A DNA stretch of 31,335 bases from JBFLVQ01 sp040758525 (GTDB lineage: Bacteria > Acidobacteriota > Blastocatellia > Chloracidobacteriales > JADJPF01). Each line of letters opens with the position of its first letter. Positions within the stretch are counted from its first letter, which is position 1. The notes beneath the pieces are model-generated. The model searched no databases and was not told where the DNA came from. It saw only the letters and a program-made list of their open reading frames with translations. Positions 24,114-31,335 of this stretch are shown piece by piece. A program made the position numbers and the translations under genes. Where the stretch lies: assembly GCA_040758525.1 (NCBI GenBank), contig JBFLVQ010000032.1:1-31335 (forward strand). Direction: 5' to 3'.

Positions 24114-25594
24114 GACCGACCTCCCGCAGTCGTGCGTCGCGCTTGCAACGCTTCGTAAGCAACCTCTTTATCATCAAAATGGATTGTGCGATCCCTCAAT
24201 ATCTGATAATTTTCATGCCCTTTGCCGGCGATTACGACTAGATCATTAGGTTGTGCCTGTGCAATAGCAAAATGTATTGCCTCCCGTCGATCAGAAATCT
24301 TATGGTAAGGTTTGCCAATACGCTGTAATCCTATCTCTGCTTCTGCAATTATCTGATCAGGATCCTCACTACGGGGATTATCTGAAGTAGCAATCACCAG
24401 ATCGCTATAACGTGCTGCCGCTTCACCCATCAGCGGACGCTTGCTGCGATCTTTATCACCACCGCAACCAAAGACACAGATAACGCGTCCGCGTGTCACT
24501 TCGCGTGCTGTCTCAAGCACATTGCGTAGCGCATCGTCAGTGTGAGCATAATCGACGACAACGGCGAAATCCTCTTGGCAAGGAACACGATCAAATCGGC
24601 CTGGCACACATGACAAAGATGCTATACCGCGCGCGATGGTAGTCAGTTCAATATCAAGCGAAAGCGCTGCGGCAGTCGCAGCAAGAATATTATAGATATG
24701 TGGCTTACCCACTAATGATGAGCTGATATTGAGTCGGCCTGCCGGTGTCTGTACAGTTAGGTTCAGTCCATTTAGAGAAAGATGGTAATTCTCAACATAT
24801 ACAGATGCTTGAGAACTAAAACCATAAGTGATTACTAGACCAGCAAAACTCTTAATTAATTGACGACCATAAGGACAATCAATATTGATTGCTGCTGTTG
24901 CTCTCTCTGTACCTAAACTGCCATCGAAGAGTCGTCGCTTGACGGCAAAATAGTTCTCCATTGTTTTATGATAATCAAGATGATCTTGTGTCAAATTGGT
25001 AAACACAACCGTCGAGAAATCGAGTCCAGCGATACGCTGCAGATCAATGGCATGCGAAGAGACCTCCATTACTGCGCCACGACAACCAGCATCAACAGCC
25101 GTACGTAACATACGCTGAATATCACTAGCTTCTGGGGTGGTACGTTCAGCTATTTGTTCAATATTATTGATGCGATTGCACACTGTAGTTAACATTGCAG
25201 AGTCGCCAAAGGCTGTCCGAATAATCGCATCGATCAGGTAAGCAGTGGTTGTTTTACCATTGGTACCAGTAATTCCAACCAGTTTCAGAGCACGACTAGG
25301 AAAGCCATAGAGCACAGCCGCTGCCTCTGCTAAGGCACGGCGCGCATCTGTGACCTGTAACCAGGATAGTGAGCAAGTATCAGGACGCGGCTGTTCAGAA
25401 ATAATTGCGCTTGCGCCCTGTGCTATAGCCTGTGAGACAAAGTCATTGCCATTTACTTTGAAACCTTTAATCGCAACAAAGATATCACCAGAATGACAAT
25501 TTTTTGTCGTATGTGTAAGCGTATAGGCTTCTATATCTAAATCGCCGATCACTTGCGCATCTATGGCGGTTGCGATTTCTCTTATCTTCACCAT
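24110..25594 (-). CDS. murE: UDP-MurNAc-L-Ala-D-Glu--meso-diaminopimelate ligase MurE
   Basis: From the chosen ATG it is 494 residues. The ATP loop is G-T-N-G-K-T-T-T (110-117). The substrate motif D-N-P-R (405-408) is the one that selects meso-diaminopimelate rather than lysine, so the peptidoglycan should be of the DAP type. The C-terminal A-G-K-G-H-E motif is intact. The frame extends upstream to a TTG at 25633 inside ftsI, but the ATG at 25594 has AGGG six bases upstream and leaves an eight-base gap after ftsI; it also matches the usual family start. Confidence 0.97.
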   Translation of the reverse strand: MVKIREIATAIDAQVIGDLDIEAYTLTHTTKNCHSGDIFVAIKGFKVNGNDFVSQAIAQGASAIISEQPRPDTCSLSWLQVTDARRALAEAAAVLYGFPSRALKLVGITGTNGKTTTAYLIDAIIRTAFGDSAMLTTVCNRINNIEQIAERTTPEASDIQRMLRTAVDAGCRGAVMEVSSHAIDLQRIAGLDFSTVVFTNLTQDHLDYHKTMENYFAVKRRLFDGSLGTERATAAINIDCPYGRQLIKSFAGLVITYGFSSQASVYVENYHLSLNGLNLTVQTPAGRLNISSSLVGKPHIYNILAATAAALSLDIELTTIARGIASLSCVPGRFDRVPCQEDFAVVVDYAHTDDALRNVLETAREVTRGRVICVFGCGGDKDRSKRPLMGEAAARYSDLVIATSDNPRSEDPDQIIAEAEIGLQRIGKPYHKISDRREAIHFAIAQAQPNDLVVIAGKGHENYQILRDRTIHFDDKEVAYEALQARRTTAGGRS

Positions 25595-25602
25595 AACCCA
25601 CC

Positions 25603-27690
25603 CTAATGAAGCTTTTTCAAGATCACGTGGCAATTGCTTCCCACCGCCACCGCAGTGCCGGCTGTGGGTTGCTGCTCCACAATTTCACCTACACCTTGAA
25701 AGGTGAGCCGCAATCCCAACTCTTTGCATCTATGCAGCGCGGTACGTATACCCTGTCCTTTAAGATCCGGCATCACCAATCCACCGTTGCCTGCAGTAAA
25801 ACTCACTACTGTAACTGCCGGCTTGATATTAGCATCCCCTGCCTCTTTCAATCCTACTGTAGGCATATCGGTCTCTCTATTCGTATCTGTATACTGCCTT
25901 ATGTCATACTCTTCTGGTATCTCACCCTCTACTACCCAAGGCTTATCAATCTGTGGCGCGTCAGGGTTAAGATCATCAGGAGGGATACCCAGGGCATGCA
26001 GTGCTGTTTCTGCAATCTGCTTGAAAGCAGGTGCTGCCGCTTGTCCGCCGTGATGTAAACCTAAACGTGGTTCGTCAATTACAACAATGATACCCACTTC
26101 AGGATGAGAGAGAGGCGCAAAACCACAGAAGGAAGCAAAATAGCGTGTCTCAGAGTAGCGACCAGTGGCGGTATCGTATTTGCGTGCTGTACCAGTCTTG
26201 CCTGCAGCAGTATAACCTTCTAACCGTGCATGTTTGGCTGTACCTCGCAATATCACTCCTTCTAACATATTTTTCATCGCTTCAGCATTAGCTTGGCTAA
26301 TTACACGCCGTGTCTGTACGGGCGGCTGATAGATGACATCGCCGGTCGTTGAGACAATATGCTTAAGAATATGTGGTTGTACCCACTCTCCACCATTAGC
26401 AATCGCTGCTGTGGCAGCAAGCAGTTGCAAAGGTGTCACACTTACCTGATAACCCATAGGCAGTGAGCCAAAAGAGGCTTCACTCCAACGCGATGTACCA
26501 CCAACAAAACCTGGTGACTCACCTGGTAGCCCTACTCCAGCGGACTGACCAAATCCGAACCGTGAGATTGCTTTCAGTAATAAATCCTTGCCAAGCTGAC
26601 GACCAGTCTTGATTGCTGCAACATTACTGGAGACTTCTAGTGCTTCACTTATGGTAAGCAAGCCGTAATGGCCTCCATCACGCACAGTATGACCAGCAAT
26701 AGTAATTGCGCCACCCTGGCAATCGACTTTGTCATCTGGCTTAATCAAGCCTGCTTCTAATGCTGCTGAATAAGTGACAATCTTGAAGACTGAACCTGGT
26801 TCATAAGCATCTTCTACGACACGATTGCGTCGCCGCTCACGTAGCTCTTCTGTGTTGGCAACCGGTTCATTAGGATTGAAACTTGGTAGCGTTGCCATTG
26901 CAAGGATCTCACCAGTCTTCGGCCGTATCACCACTGCGCAACCACCACGTGCGTTCAACTCTGTAATCCTTTCGCGCAATGCTTTCTCGGTACGGAACTG
27001 GATCTGTTCATCAATGGTAAGAACTAAGCTCTGACCAACCTCAGCCTCTTTCTCGTAACGACCAAATGGTTTGCCATGCGCGTCTGTCTCGATAAAGACA
27101 TAACCAGAACGCCCTTGTATATGGCGATCATATTGACGTTCAACACCAGCAAACCCTTCCTCATCTACACCGACAAACCCTAGCACATTTGCAGCTAACT
27201 CATCTTTTGGATAAAACCGCTTTGTCTCACTAATAAAATGAATACCGCGCAGGTTCAGTGCCTTCACCTGTTGTGCTTCTTGTTCAGTCACTTTTCGCTT
27301 TAGGCTAACCATTACACGCCGCGAGTTGAGACGCGCACTTACTACATCTTCTGTTAGATCTAGAATCTTGGCCAAAGCTTTTGTCATCTCTGTGCGCATC
27401 TCTGGCGAAGTAATTTCGCTTGGGGCAACATAGATGGATTCAACCTCGACACTGCGTGCCAGTTCATTCCCATTGCGATCTAATACTGAACCACGTTTAG
27501 GACTGGTCTTTATCGTACGCTGTTGTTGCCGCTCGGCAAGCGCAGTCATCTGATCATGTTTGTAGACCTGGTAATGGACTAAACGTGTGCTAATCAAGGC
27601 TGCCCAGATAAGAAAAAATAGGCTCACCGCCAACGTTCGCCGCTTGGCGAGTTGTAGTTGCTGGATGGTTTGTGCCGTCTGGCCGATCAT
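25603..27690 (-). CDS. ftsI: Septal peptidoglycan transpeptidase FtsI (PBP3-like) with PASTA domain
   Basis: A 695-residue class B penicillin-binding protein. It has a short cytoplasmic N-terminus, one membrane helix at about 18-36, the pedestal domain starting R-G-S-V-L-D-R-N-G, then the transpeptidase domain with S-V-F-K (Ser300, Lys303), S-S-N (354-356) and K-T-G (498-500). A single PASTA domain occupies about residues 630-694 (V-M-P-D-L-K-G-Q-G...). It pairs with FtsW in septal cross-linking. The PASTA tail resembles Spo VD/PBP2x-like proteins and is known in several Gram-negative phyla. The ATG has only a distant GGAAA; a 155-base gap separates it from ftsL. Confidence 0.96.
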   Translation of the reverse strand: MIGQTAQTIQQLQLAKRRTLAVSLFFLIWAALISTRLVHYQVYKHDQMTALAERQQQRTIKTSPKRGSVLDRNGNELARSVEVESIYVAPSEITSPEMRTEMTKALAKILDLTEDVVSARLNSRRVMVSLKRKVTEQEAQQVKALNLRGIHFISETKRFYPKDELAANVLGFVGVDEEGFAGVERQYDRHIQGRSGYVFIETDAHGKPFGRYEKEAEVGQSLVLTIDEQIQFRTEKALRERITELNARGGCAVVIRPKTGEILAMATLPSFNPNEPVANTEELRERRRNRVVEDAYEPGSVFKIVTYSAALEAGLIKPDDKVDCQGGAITIAGHTVRDGGHYGLLTISEALEVSSNVAAIKTGRQLGKDLLLKAISRFGFGQSAGVGLPGESPGFVGGTSRWSEASFGSLPMGYQVSVTPLQLLAATAAIANGGEWVQPHILKHIVSTTGDVIYQPPVQTRRVISQANAEAMKNMLEGVILRGTAKHARLEGYTAAGKTGTARKYDTATGRYSETRYFASFCGFAPLSHPEVGIIVVIDEPRLGLHHGGQAAAPAFKQIAETALHALGIPPDDLNPDAPQIDKPWVVEGEIPEEYDIRQYTDTNRETDMPTVGLKEAGDANIKPAVTVVSFTAGNGGLVMPDLKGQGIRTALHRCKELGLRLTFQGVGEIVEQQPTAGTAVAVGSNCHVILKKLH

Positions 27691-27845
27691 TCAGTTACAA
27701 TTTCCATCTTTTTAGGTAACGGTTTTAACAAAGGGCAAGAGAAACAAACGCGTTGCCATCGCAGGGGCAGTATGTGGTGTCGCTTATCCACCTTTGAACT
27801 GTCAACAGCAGCAGCCCTGCATCAAGAACCAATTGCGCACCTCTT
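27691..27845 (-). other. ftsL-ftsI intergenic leader with potential secondary structure
   Basis: This is by far the longest gap inside the dcw operon. GCAGGG (27761-27766) can pair with CCCTGC (27815-27820). Inside lies a GGTG/CACC hairpin (27776-27779 with 27789-27792) and a short CTG-TCAA-CAG repeat (27799-27808), giving a possible branched fold in the RNA. A TTGACA occurs here on the minus strand without a fitting -10. No gene is seen. Confidence 0.3.
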
Positions 27846-28214
27846 TTACTGTTGGTCGGCGTTTGCCGCTTTAGTGCGTCGTAACAGTAGGGTTTGGCGC
27901 CCACTTGGCAATTCCAACCCCTGCTGTCTGGCTCTCTTATCTAATCGCTGCGGCGCGGTGCGCCGTGCTAGTTCCAATTCGAGTTTGCGCTGGCATTGTT
28001 CCAGCTTCGCGCGCTGCCGCTTTAGCTCTTCGGTCTGATAGCCTAGCTCGACGGCATTGAAATGGTAACGTGCCGCCATAATAAATCCGTAAGCAATCGT
28101 AAATCCCAGCACGATCGATATGTAGAGCCACCAAGGCCGCGTCTGATTGTGCCGACGCCTTACCGGTGTATTCTTGATCTGCTTATGAAAATAGTTCATG
28201 TACTGGTTCGCCAT
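27846..28214 (-). CDS. ftsL: Cell division protein FtsL (candidate)
   Basis: A 122-residue small bitopic protein: a basic cytoplasmic N-terminus, one membrane helix at about 28-47, and an Arg/Glu/Leu-rich coiled coil at about 55-90 (T-E-E-L-K-R-Q-R-A-K-L-E). FtsL sequences are poorly conserved, so the call rests on topology, size and position between rsmH and ftsI, the standard ftsL slot. In the known complex it pairs with FtsB and FtsQ to activate FtsWI. It starts 12 bases after the rsmH stop. Confidence 0.82.
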   Translation of the reverse strand: MANQYMNYFHKQIKNTPVRRRHNQTRPWWLYISIVLGFTIAYGFIMAARYHFNAVELGYQTEELKRQRAKLEQCQRKLELELARRTAPQRLDKRARQQGLELPSGRQTLLLRRTKAANADQQ

Positions 28215-28226
28215 CTTTCACCCATC

Positions 28227-29201
28227 TTAAAGTCGCTCACAAACCCGCAATTTCGCGCTACGTGCGCGGGCATTCTCGGCCACTTCTTGCGCAGCGGGAA
28301 TAATCGGCTTTTTAGTCACGATCCATACCCGCGCTTGTGTACCGCAAATACAAAGGGGCAAACCTGGGGGGCAACGGCATTGCCCAGCTTCAAAGCGGAA
28401 GGCGTTTTTTATGATCCGATCTTCCAACGAATGGAAGGTAATTATTGCTAACCGCCCTCCGCTAACCAATGCTGTTACAGCATCGTGAACGAAGCTATCA
28501 AGCCCATTAAGTTCTTCGTTCACAGCTATGCGCAATGCCTGAAAGGTACGTGTGGCCGGATGTATACGCTCCCGACCGTGTTGTCCACGCCGACGTACCA
28601 CTTGGGCAACAATATCCGCTAGCTCAGTAGTCGTTTCAATAGGTTCTCGGACACGTACCTGAACAATGCGACGTGCAATTGCGCGTGATGCTGGCTCTTC
28701 ACCATACTGATAGATCAAATCTGCCAGTTCTGTTTCGCTCAGCGTGTTAACAAGTAGGGCTGCAGTGACAGTCTGGCGGCAATCCATACGCATATCGAGT
28801 GGGCCTGGCCGCTGAAAACTGAAGCCCCTCTCTCCGCTATCCAACTGCAAGGAAGAGACTCCTAAGTCTGCTAAGACACCCTGTACTGCCCCTGTTGCGA
28901 TACCTAGTTGTGTGGTTATCTCAGCCAGTGCTTTGAAGTTTGCTTGCAGTGCTTGGAAACGTGGTCCAAACCCTGCTAATCGCTGCTGCGCTTGGGCCAA
29001 TGCCGCTTCGTCACGATCTATACCGAGTACACTTACTTTATGACTAGCAGCTAACAACGCCTCGCTATGTCCACCTAAACCTAAAGTGCAATCAATGAAC
29101 ATTCCGCCCGCGCTAGGATCGAGTGCCTGCACTACAGCTTCGAGTAGTACCGGGCGATGCGTATATTTTTCTGCGGCTTCGGATCTTTTTGCCGGCGACA
29201 C
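28227..29201 (-). CDS. rsmH: 16S rRNA m4C1402 methyltransferase RsmH (MraW)
   Basis: From the chosen GTG it is 324 residues. This SAM-dependent enzyme N4-methylates C1402 of 16S rRNA. The SAM motif is D-C-T-L-G-L-G-G-H-S-E, followed by G-I-D-R-D, then the A-D-L-G-V-S-S-L-Q-L-D and G-P-L-D-M-R-M-D blocks that define the family. A C-R-C-P-P-G-L-P-L-C-I-C segment near the C-terminus is a conserved Cys cluster. The frame is open up to a TTG at 29234, which would add 11 Cys-rich residues with no homology logic; the GTG at 29201 has AGAGG seven bases upstream and is chosen. It is the second gene of the dcw operon, after mraZ. Confidence 0.95.
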   Translation of the reverse strand: MSPAKRSEAAEKYTHRPVLLEAVVQALDPSAGGMFIDCTLGLGGHSEALLAASHKVSVLGIDRDEAALAQAQQRLAGFGPRFQALQANFKALAEITTQLGIATGAVQGVLADLGVSSLQLDSGERGFSFQRPGPLDMRMDCRQTVTAALLVNTLSETELADLIYQYGEEPASRAIARRIVQVRVREPIETTTELADIVAQVVRRRGQHGRERIHPATRTFQALRIAVNEELNGLDSFVHDAVTALVSGGRLAIITFHSLEDRIIKNAFRFEAGQCRCPPGLPLCICGTQARVWIVTKKPIIPAAQEVAENARARSAKLRVCERL

Positions 29202-29260
29202 TATACAACCTCTACAAAAACAGAATGCCAACAATCACCTGCAATTACTGTGCACAGGCT

Positions 29261-29701
29261 TTAGATGCCGAGTCGCGCAATCGCGGCCGCATCCTCATCG
29301 CTGTAAGGATCGGCTGTCAGATGCGCTTGGAACCGCTCCAAACTCCAGATCTCCAAATAGATAAGATACCCAAGCACGGCTACTTCACCCATTATTTCCG
29401 CGCTTGAACGTAGCAGCGGATGAATTAGCAGACGTCCTTGTGTATCTATGGTCTGTGTCTGGCCATAATAGTTTGTGCGATCTAGGAAACGGCGCTTGGC
29501 CGGATCCATTGAAGGCAATATCGCCAGTCTTGCTTCTAAGGCTTCCCACTCCGCCATTGGATAGATACGCGCATACTCCCCGGTGAGGCTGGTTACATAG
29601 AACTCCTCACTGTAATGCTCTGACAAGTAACGGCGAAAGGCAGTCGGCACCTTCAACCGCCCTTTTTCGTCCATGCGGGTAATGTAATTGCCCCGAAGCA
29701 T
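29261..29701 (-). CDS. mraZ: Transcriptional regulator MraZ
   Basis: A 146-residue protein with two AbrB-like SpoVT repeats: M-D-E-K-G-R-L-K-V-P at about 10-19 and I-D-T-Q-G-R-L-L-I-H at about 85-94, each holding the D-x-x-G-R core. MraZ is a DNA-binding ring-shaped repressor of its own dcw operon in studied bacteria. Three phased boxes matching its known target style lie in its own leader (29781-29807). The ATG has AAGGGAAG about nine bases upstream. Confidence 0.96.
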   Translation of the reverse strand: MLRGNYITRMDEKGRLKVPTAFRRYLSEHYSEEFYVTSLTGEYARIYPMAEWEALEARLAILPSMDPAKRRFLDRTNYYGQTQTIDTQGRLLIHPLLRSSAEIMGEVAVLGYLIYLEIWSLERFQAHLTADPYSDEDAAAIARLGI

Positions 29702-29780
29702 TGTCTTTGCTTCCCTTTACCATGGTGCTGCAGAGCTCAAGTAGAACTTCAAGTCAATTGTGCCAACACACTACAAAAAG

Positions 29781-29807
29781 CCACTTTAGTCCACTTTTTT
29801 CCACCTT
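29781..29807 (-). promoter_or_regulatory. MraZ operator: three AAAGTGG-type boxes at 10-nt pitch
   Basis: On the minus strand AAGGTGG, AAAGTGG and AAAGTGG begin every ten bases (plus-strand CCACCTT at 29801-29807, CCACTTT at 29791-29797 and CCACTTT at 29781-29787). This matches the GTG-centred repeats, one helical turn apart, reported for MraZ targets. They begin at about the predicted transcription start, a position expected for repression. Confidence 0.75.
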
Positions 29808-29812
29808 CGGGT

Positions 29813-29841
29813 ATACTACGCCACCTGAGATTGGCTGTCAA
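29813..29841 (-). promoter_or_regulatory. Promoter of the mraZ/dcw operon
   Basis: On the minus strand a perfect TTGACA (29836-29841), a 17-nt spacer and TAGTAT (29813-29818, four of six). The predicted start lies at about 29806, inside the first MraZ box, leaving a leader of roughly 105 bases before mraZ. Confidence 0.65.
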
Positions 29842-30197
29842 GGAAAAAGCTCGCCTAAAAGCTGCTCTGCTAAAAAGAGTAGTTATTTAGATGCTGTGAT
29901 TTAGGACGTCTGAGCTGCAGTGTTGCTTGAACTTTGACAGGTTGATTGGTTATAACAAAGAGGTTATTGAGAACTCCTTATAATCTCTATTAATAGTTTT
30001 AAGCTTATTGTTAATAAGAGGTTATTGGCACAAACAGGTTCGTCTAGAGCGATTTTGAAAATAGTCTTACAAAGTAGCCACATCCCACGAATCTCCTTCC
30101 GCCGAAAGGAGTTCAAGACAATATTAGGTTACTATGCTATCATCTCAGCCTGGGACTTGCTGAAGCGGATAAGTTCTTATTGTAGAAGAGGAGCCTT
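29842..30197 (+). promoter_or_regulatory. Divergent intergenic region upstream of the ZIP gene
   Basis: This stretch of about 350 bases contains no convincing gene. It holds an AT-rich zone with GTTATAAC (29949-29956), the direct repeat AAGAGGTTATTG at 29958-29969 and 30016-30027, an imperfect 9-bp inverted repeat (29959-29967 with 29980-29988), and a CTCCTT/AAGGAG hairpin (30093-30098 with 30106-30111). A possible plus-strand promoter is TTGAAC with TATAAC at 29951 after 18 bases, but this is weak. The ZIP start itself has GAGGAG four bases upstream. Confidence 0.4.
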
Positions 30198-30956
30198 ATG
30201 AGTTGGTCACCAGTTTTAGTATATGGGGTGCTTGCTGCATTGGCGAACATCCTTGGTGGCCTGTGGGTCTCTTCACAACAAAAGCCAAGCGACCGTACGC
30301 TTAAGTATCTAATTGCAATTGGCGCCGGTTTTATGCTTGCAGCCGTCTTTTTGAAAGTGATCCCTGCCAGTCTTAATTTAAAAGCTTGGCAAGGAGAGGT
30401 CCCTACAGTAATGTCTTTAGTACTGCTTGGCTATTTGGCCATACAGTTCTTCGAACATACACTGGCTTCACACTTTCATTTTGGTGAGGAGACACATTCG
30501 GATGCTATGCTTTCACGCCATGCCGCAATTACCGCTGTAGGCGGGCTAGCGATCCATACGTTCTTTGACGGGGTTTCCATTGCTTCCGGCTTTGCCATCG
30601 ATACGCGGCTGGGCCTGCTTATATTTATTGCCATCCTACTGCACAAACTGCCAGAGGGTTTTACAGTGGCGTCAATAATGCTTGCGGCAGGGCGTAGTCG
30701 CAAAGTGGCACAGCGCGCCAGTGTCTTTGTAGGACTAGTGACATTGCTCGGTGTGATCTCAATCTCTCTATTGGAGCGTGCCGTAGTCTACGCATTGCCT
30801 ATCTCTGCTGGTGTCACTCTTTATGTAGCTGCCTCCGATTTAATCCCGGAAGTAAACACAAACGCAGAACGTGATAAGGTATCACTAGCGGTCTTCGGCG
30901 GAGTCGCGCTCTATTACGGTACAGAAACTGTGCTGGATCTTCTACATATTGGTTGA
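30198..30956 (+). CDS. ZIP family divalent metal transporter
   Basis: A 252-residue membrane protein with about eight helices. Metal-site motifs of the ZIP family are present: H-T-F-F-D-G (His120, Asp124) in the fourth helix and H-K-L-P-E-G (His149, Glu153) in the fifth. A His/Glu-rich loop H-F-H-F-G-E-E-T-H (92-100) precedes them. ZIP proteins bring zinc, iron or related metals into the cytoplasm; the exact metal cannot be read from sequence. The ATG is preceded by GAGGAG. The gene is divergent from mraZ and separated from the next gene by 54 bases. Confidence 0.9.
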   Translation: MSWSPVLVYGVLAALANILGGLWVSSQQKPSDRTLKYLIAIGAGFMLAAVFLKVIPASLNLKAWQGEVPTVMSLVLLGYLAIQFFEHTLASHFHFGEETHSDAMLSRHAAITAVGGLAIHTFFDGVSIASGFAIDTRLGLLIFIAILLHKLPEGFTVASIMLAAGRSRKVAQRASVFVGLVTLLGVISISLLERAVVYALPISAGVTLYVAASDLIPEVNTNAERDKVSLAVFGGVALYYGTETVLDLLHIG

Positions 30957-30979
30957 CACAATTTTCGTTCTGTATCAAC

Positions 30980-30996
30980 AGCCGACCTAGTCGGCT
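30980..30996 (+). other. Short perfect hairpin after the ZIP gene
   Basis: AGCCGAC (30980-30986) and GTCGGCT (30990-30996) are a perfect 7-bp inverted repeat with a three-base loop. It lies 23 bases past the ZIP stop and just before the ribosome site of the next gene. No T-run follows, so it may act as an mRNA stabiliser, weak terminator or operator. Confidence 0.45.
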
Positions 30997-31010
30997 ATCA
31001 AGGAGAGAGG

Positions 31011-31335
31011 ATGCAATTCCAAGTCATCTTCGAGAGTGCTGGATCAAACACTCAGGAAGAGAAAGCCCTTATTAAGGAGAAATTGATAGAGAAGTTTAAG
31101 GTTGCGCCTGAGAAAGCCGAGCGTATGGTCAACTCTACTCCTATCGTAGTAAAGAAAGGGTTGACACAGGAACAGGCAGAAAAATATAAGGCTGCTCTCG
31201 AATCGATTGGCGCACAAGCTAGCATCTCTGTACTAGAAGAGGGAAAAAGCGAAATTGAGCAAAGGCAAGACATCACTCCGCAAGATAACCGAGAGAATGT
31301 TTATACTACCGCCACCAAATTGGTTAATCAGTCTC
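31011..31335 (+). CDS. Protein with ribosomal L7/L12 C-terminal-like domain (partial)
   Basis: The first 108 residues are visible before the window ends. Residues about 1-75 contain L-I-E-K-F-K-V-A-P-E-K-A-E-R-M and V-V-K-K-G-L-T-Q-E-Q-A-E-K-Y-K-A-A-L-E-S-I-G-A-Q-A. This is the pattern of the small alpha/beta L7/L12 C-terminal fold found at the N-terminus of many uncharacterised bacterial proteins, often ahead of membrane domains. The following residues are polar and linker-like. The ATG has AAGGAG five bases upstream. It probably shares a transcript with the ZIP gene. The function is unknown. Confidence 0.7.
   Translation, partial: MQFQVIFESAGSNTQEEKALIKEKLIEKFKVAPEKAERMVNSTPIVVKKGLTQEQAEKYKAALESIGAQASISVLEEGKSEIEQRQDITPQDNRENVYTTATKLVNQS

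Noticed and set aside
27722..27769. A 15-codon minus-strand frame just before ftsI that might be a leader peptide.
   Set aside because: There is no ribosome site before its ATG, and the length is within chance expectation for the gap.
29701..29904. A plus-strand open frame of 67 codons opposite the mraZ promoter.
   Set aside because: It overlaps the mraZ start, the MraZ boxes and the promoter, has no ribosome site, and its Ser/Thr-rich product resembles nothing.
1..31335. CRISPR arrays, insertion sequences, prophage or integrase genes.
   Set aside because: No regularly spaced repeats, transposase-like frames or attachment-site duplications were seen; the gene order is that of a conserved chromosomal region.

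Overview
The window carries a long, almost entirely minus-strand run of housekeeping genes, followed by a short plus-strand segment at the right end. The best guess for the source is a Gram-negative bacterium of the Acidobacteriota (Blastocatellia-like). The reasons are the FtsZ sequence style (for example the K-L-T-K-G-L-G-A-G-A-N-P block), the dcw order mraZ to ftsZ without ddl, the neighbouring tig-clpP-clpX-lon-engB-rho run, a MurE with the meso-diaminopimelate DNPR motif, and an exosortase/PEP-CTERM system. This assignment comes from pattern recognition, not from a search. Base composition looks moderate by eye. GTG and TTG starts are common (tig, clpX, rsmH, mraY, murF, murG), and several starts had to be moved inward to fit Shine-Dalgarno positions.

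Reading the minus strand in the direction of transcription (right to left): a consensus promoter with three 10-nt-phased MraZ boxes (29781-29841) precedes mraZ, rsmH, ftsL, ftsI, murE, murF, mraY, murD, ftsW, murG, murC, murB, ftsQ, ftsA and ftsZ (29701 to 12302). Most of these genes abut or overlap by a few bases. They encode the cytoplasmic Mur ligases, the lipid I/II enzymes, the septal synthase pair FtsW/FtsI and the Z-ring proteins. A stem-loop follows ftsZ. A second near-consensus promoter (12232-12259) then precedes tRNA-Leu(UAG) and the proteostasis genes tig, clpP, clpX and lon, followed by the GTPase gene engB and by rho. Most gaps in this part hold a clear inverted repeat, including a two-tier hairpin in the rho leader.

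The left end (1-3641) is the accessory part: a perfect-hexamer promoter and a strong Shine-Dalgarno site drive a three-gene operon. It encodes a polytopic membrane protein with VIT and VWA-like domains and a C-terminal PEP-CTERM tail, an exosortase with an intact Cys/Arg/His triad (overlapping by 4 nt), and an EpsI-like exosortase partner cut by the window edge. This looks like a dedicated, single-substrate exosortase module.

The right end (29842-31335) holds a 0.35-kb AT-rich intergenic region with repeats and palindromes, a ZIP-family metal transporter on the plus strand, and the start of a gene whose N-terminus resembles the ribosomal L7/L12 C-terminal fold. The points most worth a second look are the exosortase module, a MurB that has lost several catalytic and FAD-site signature residues, the MraZ operator, and the series of intergenic hairpins.
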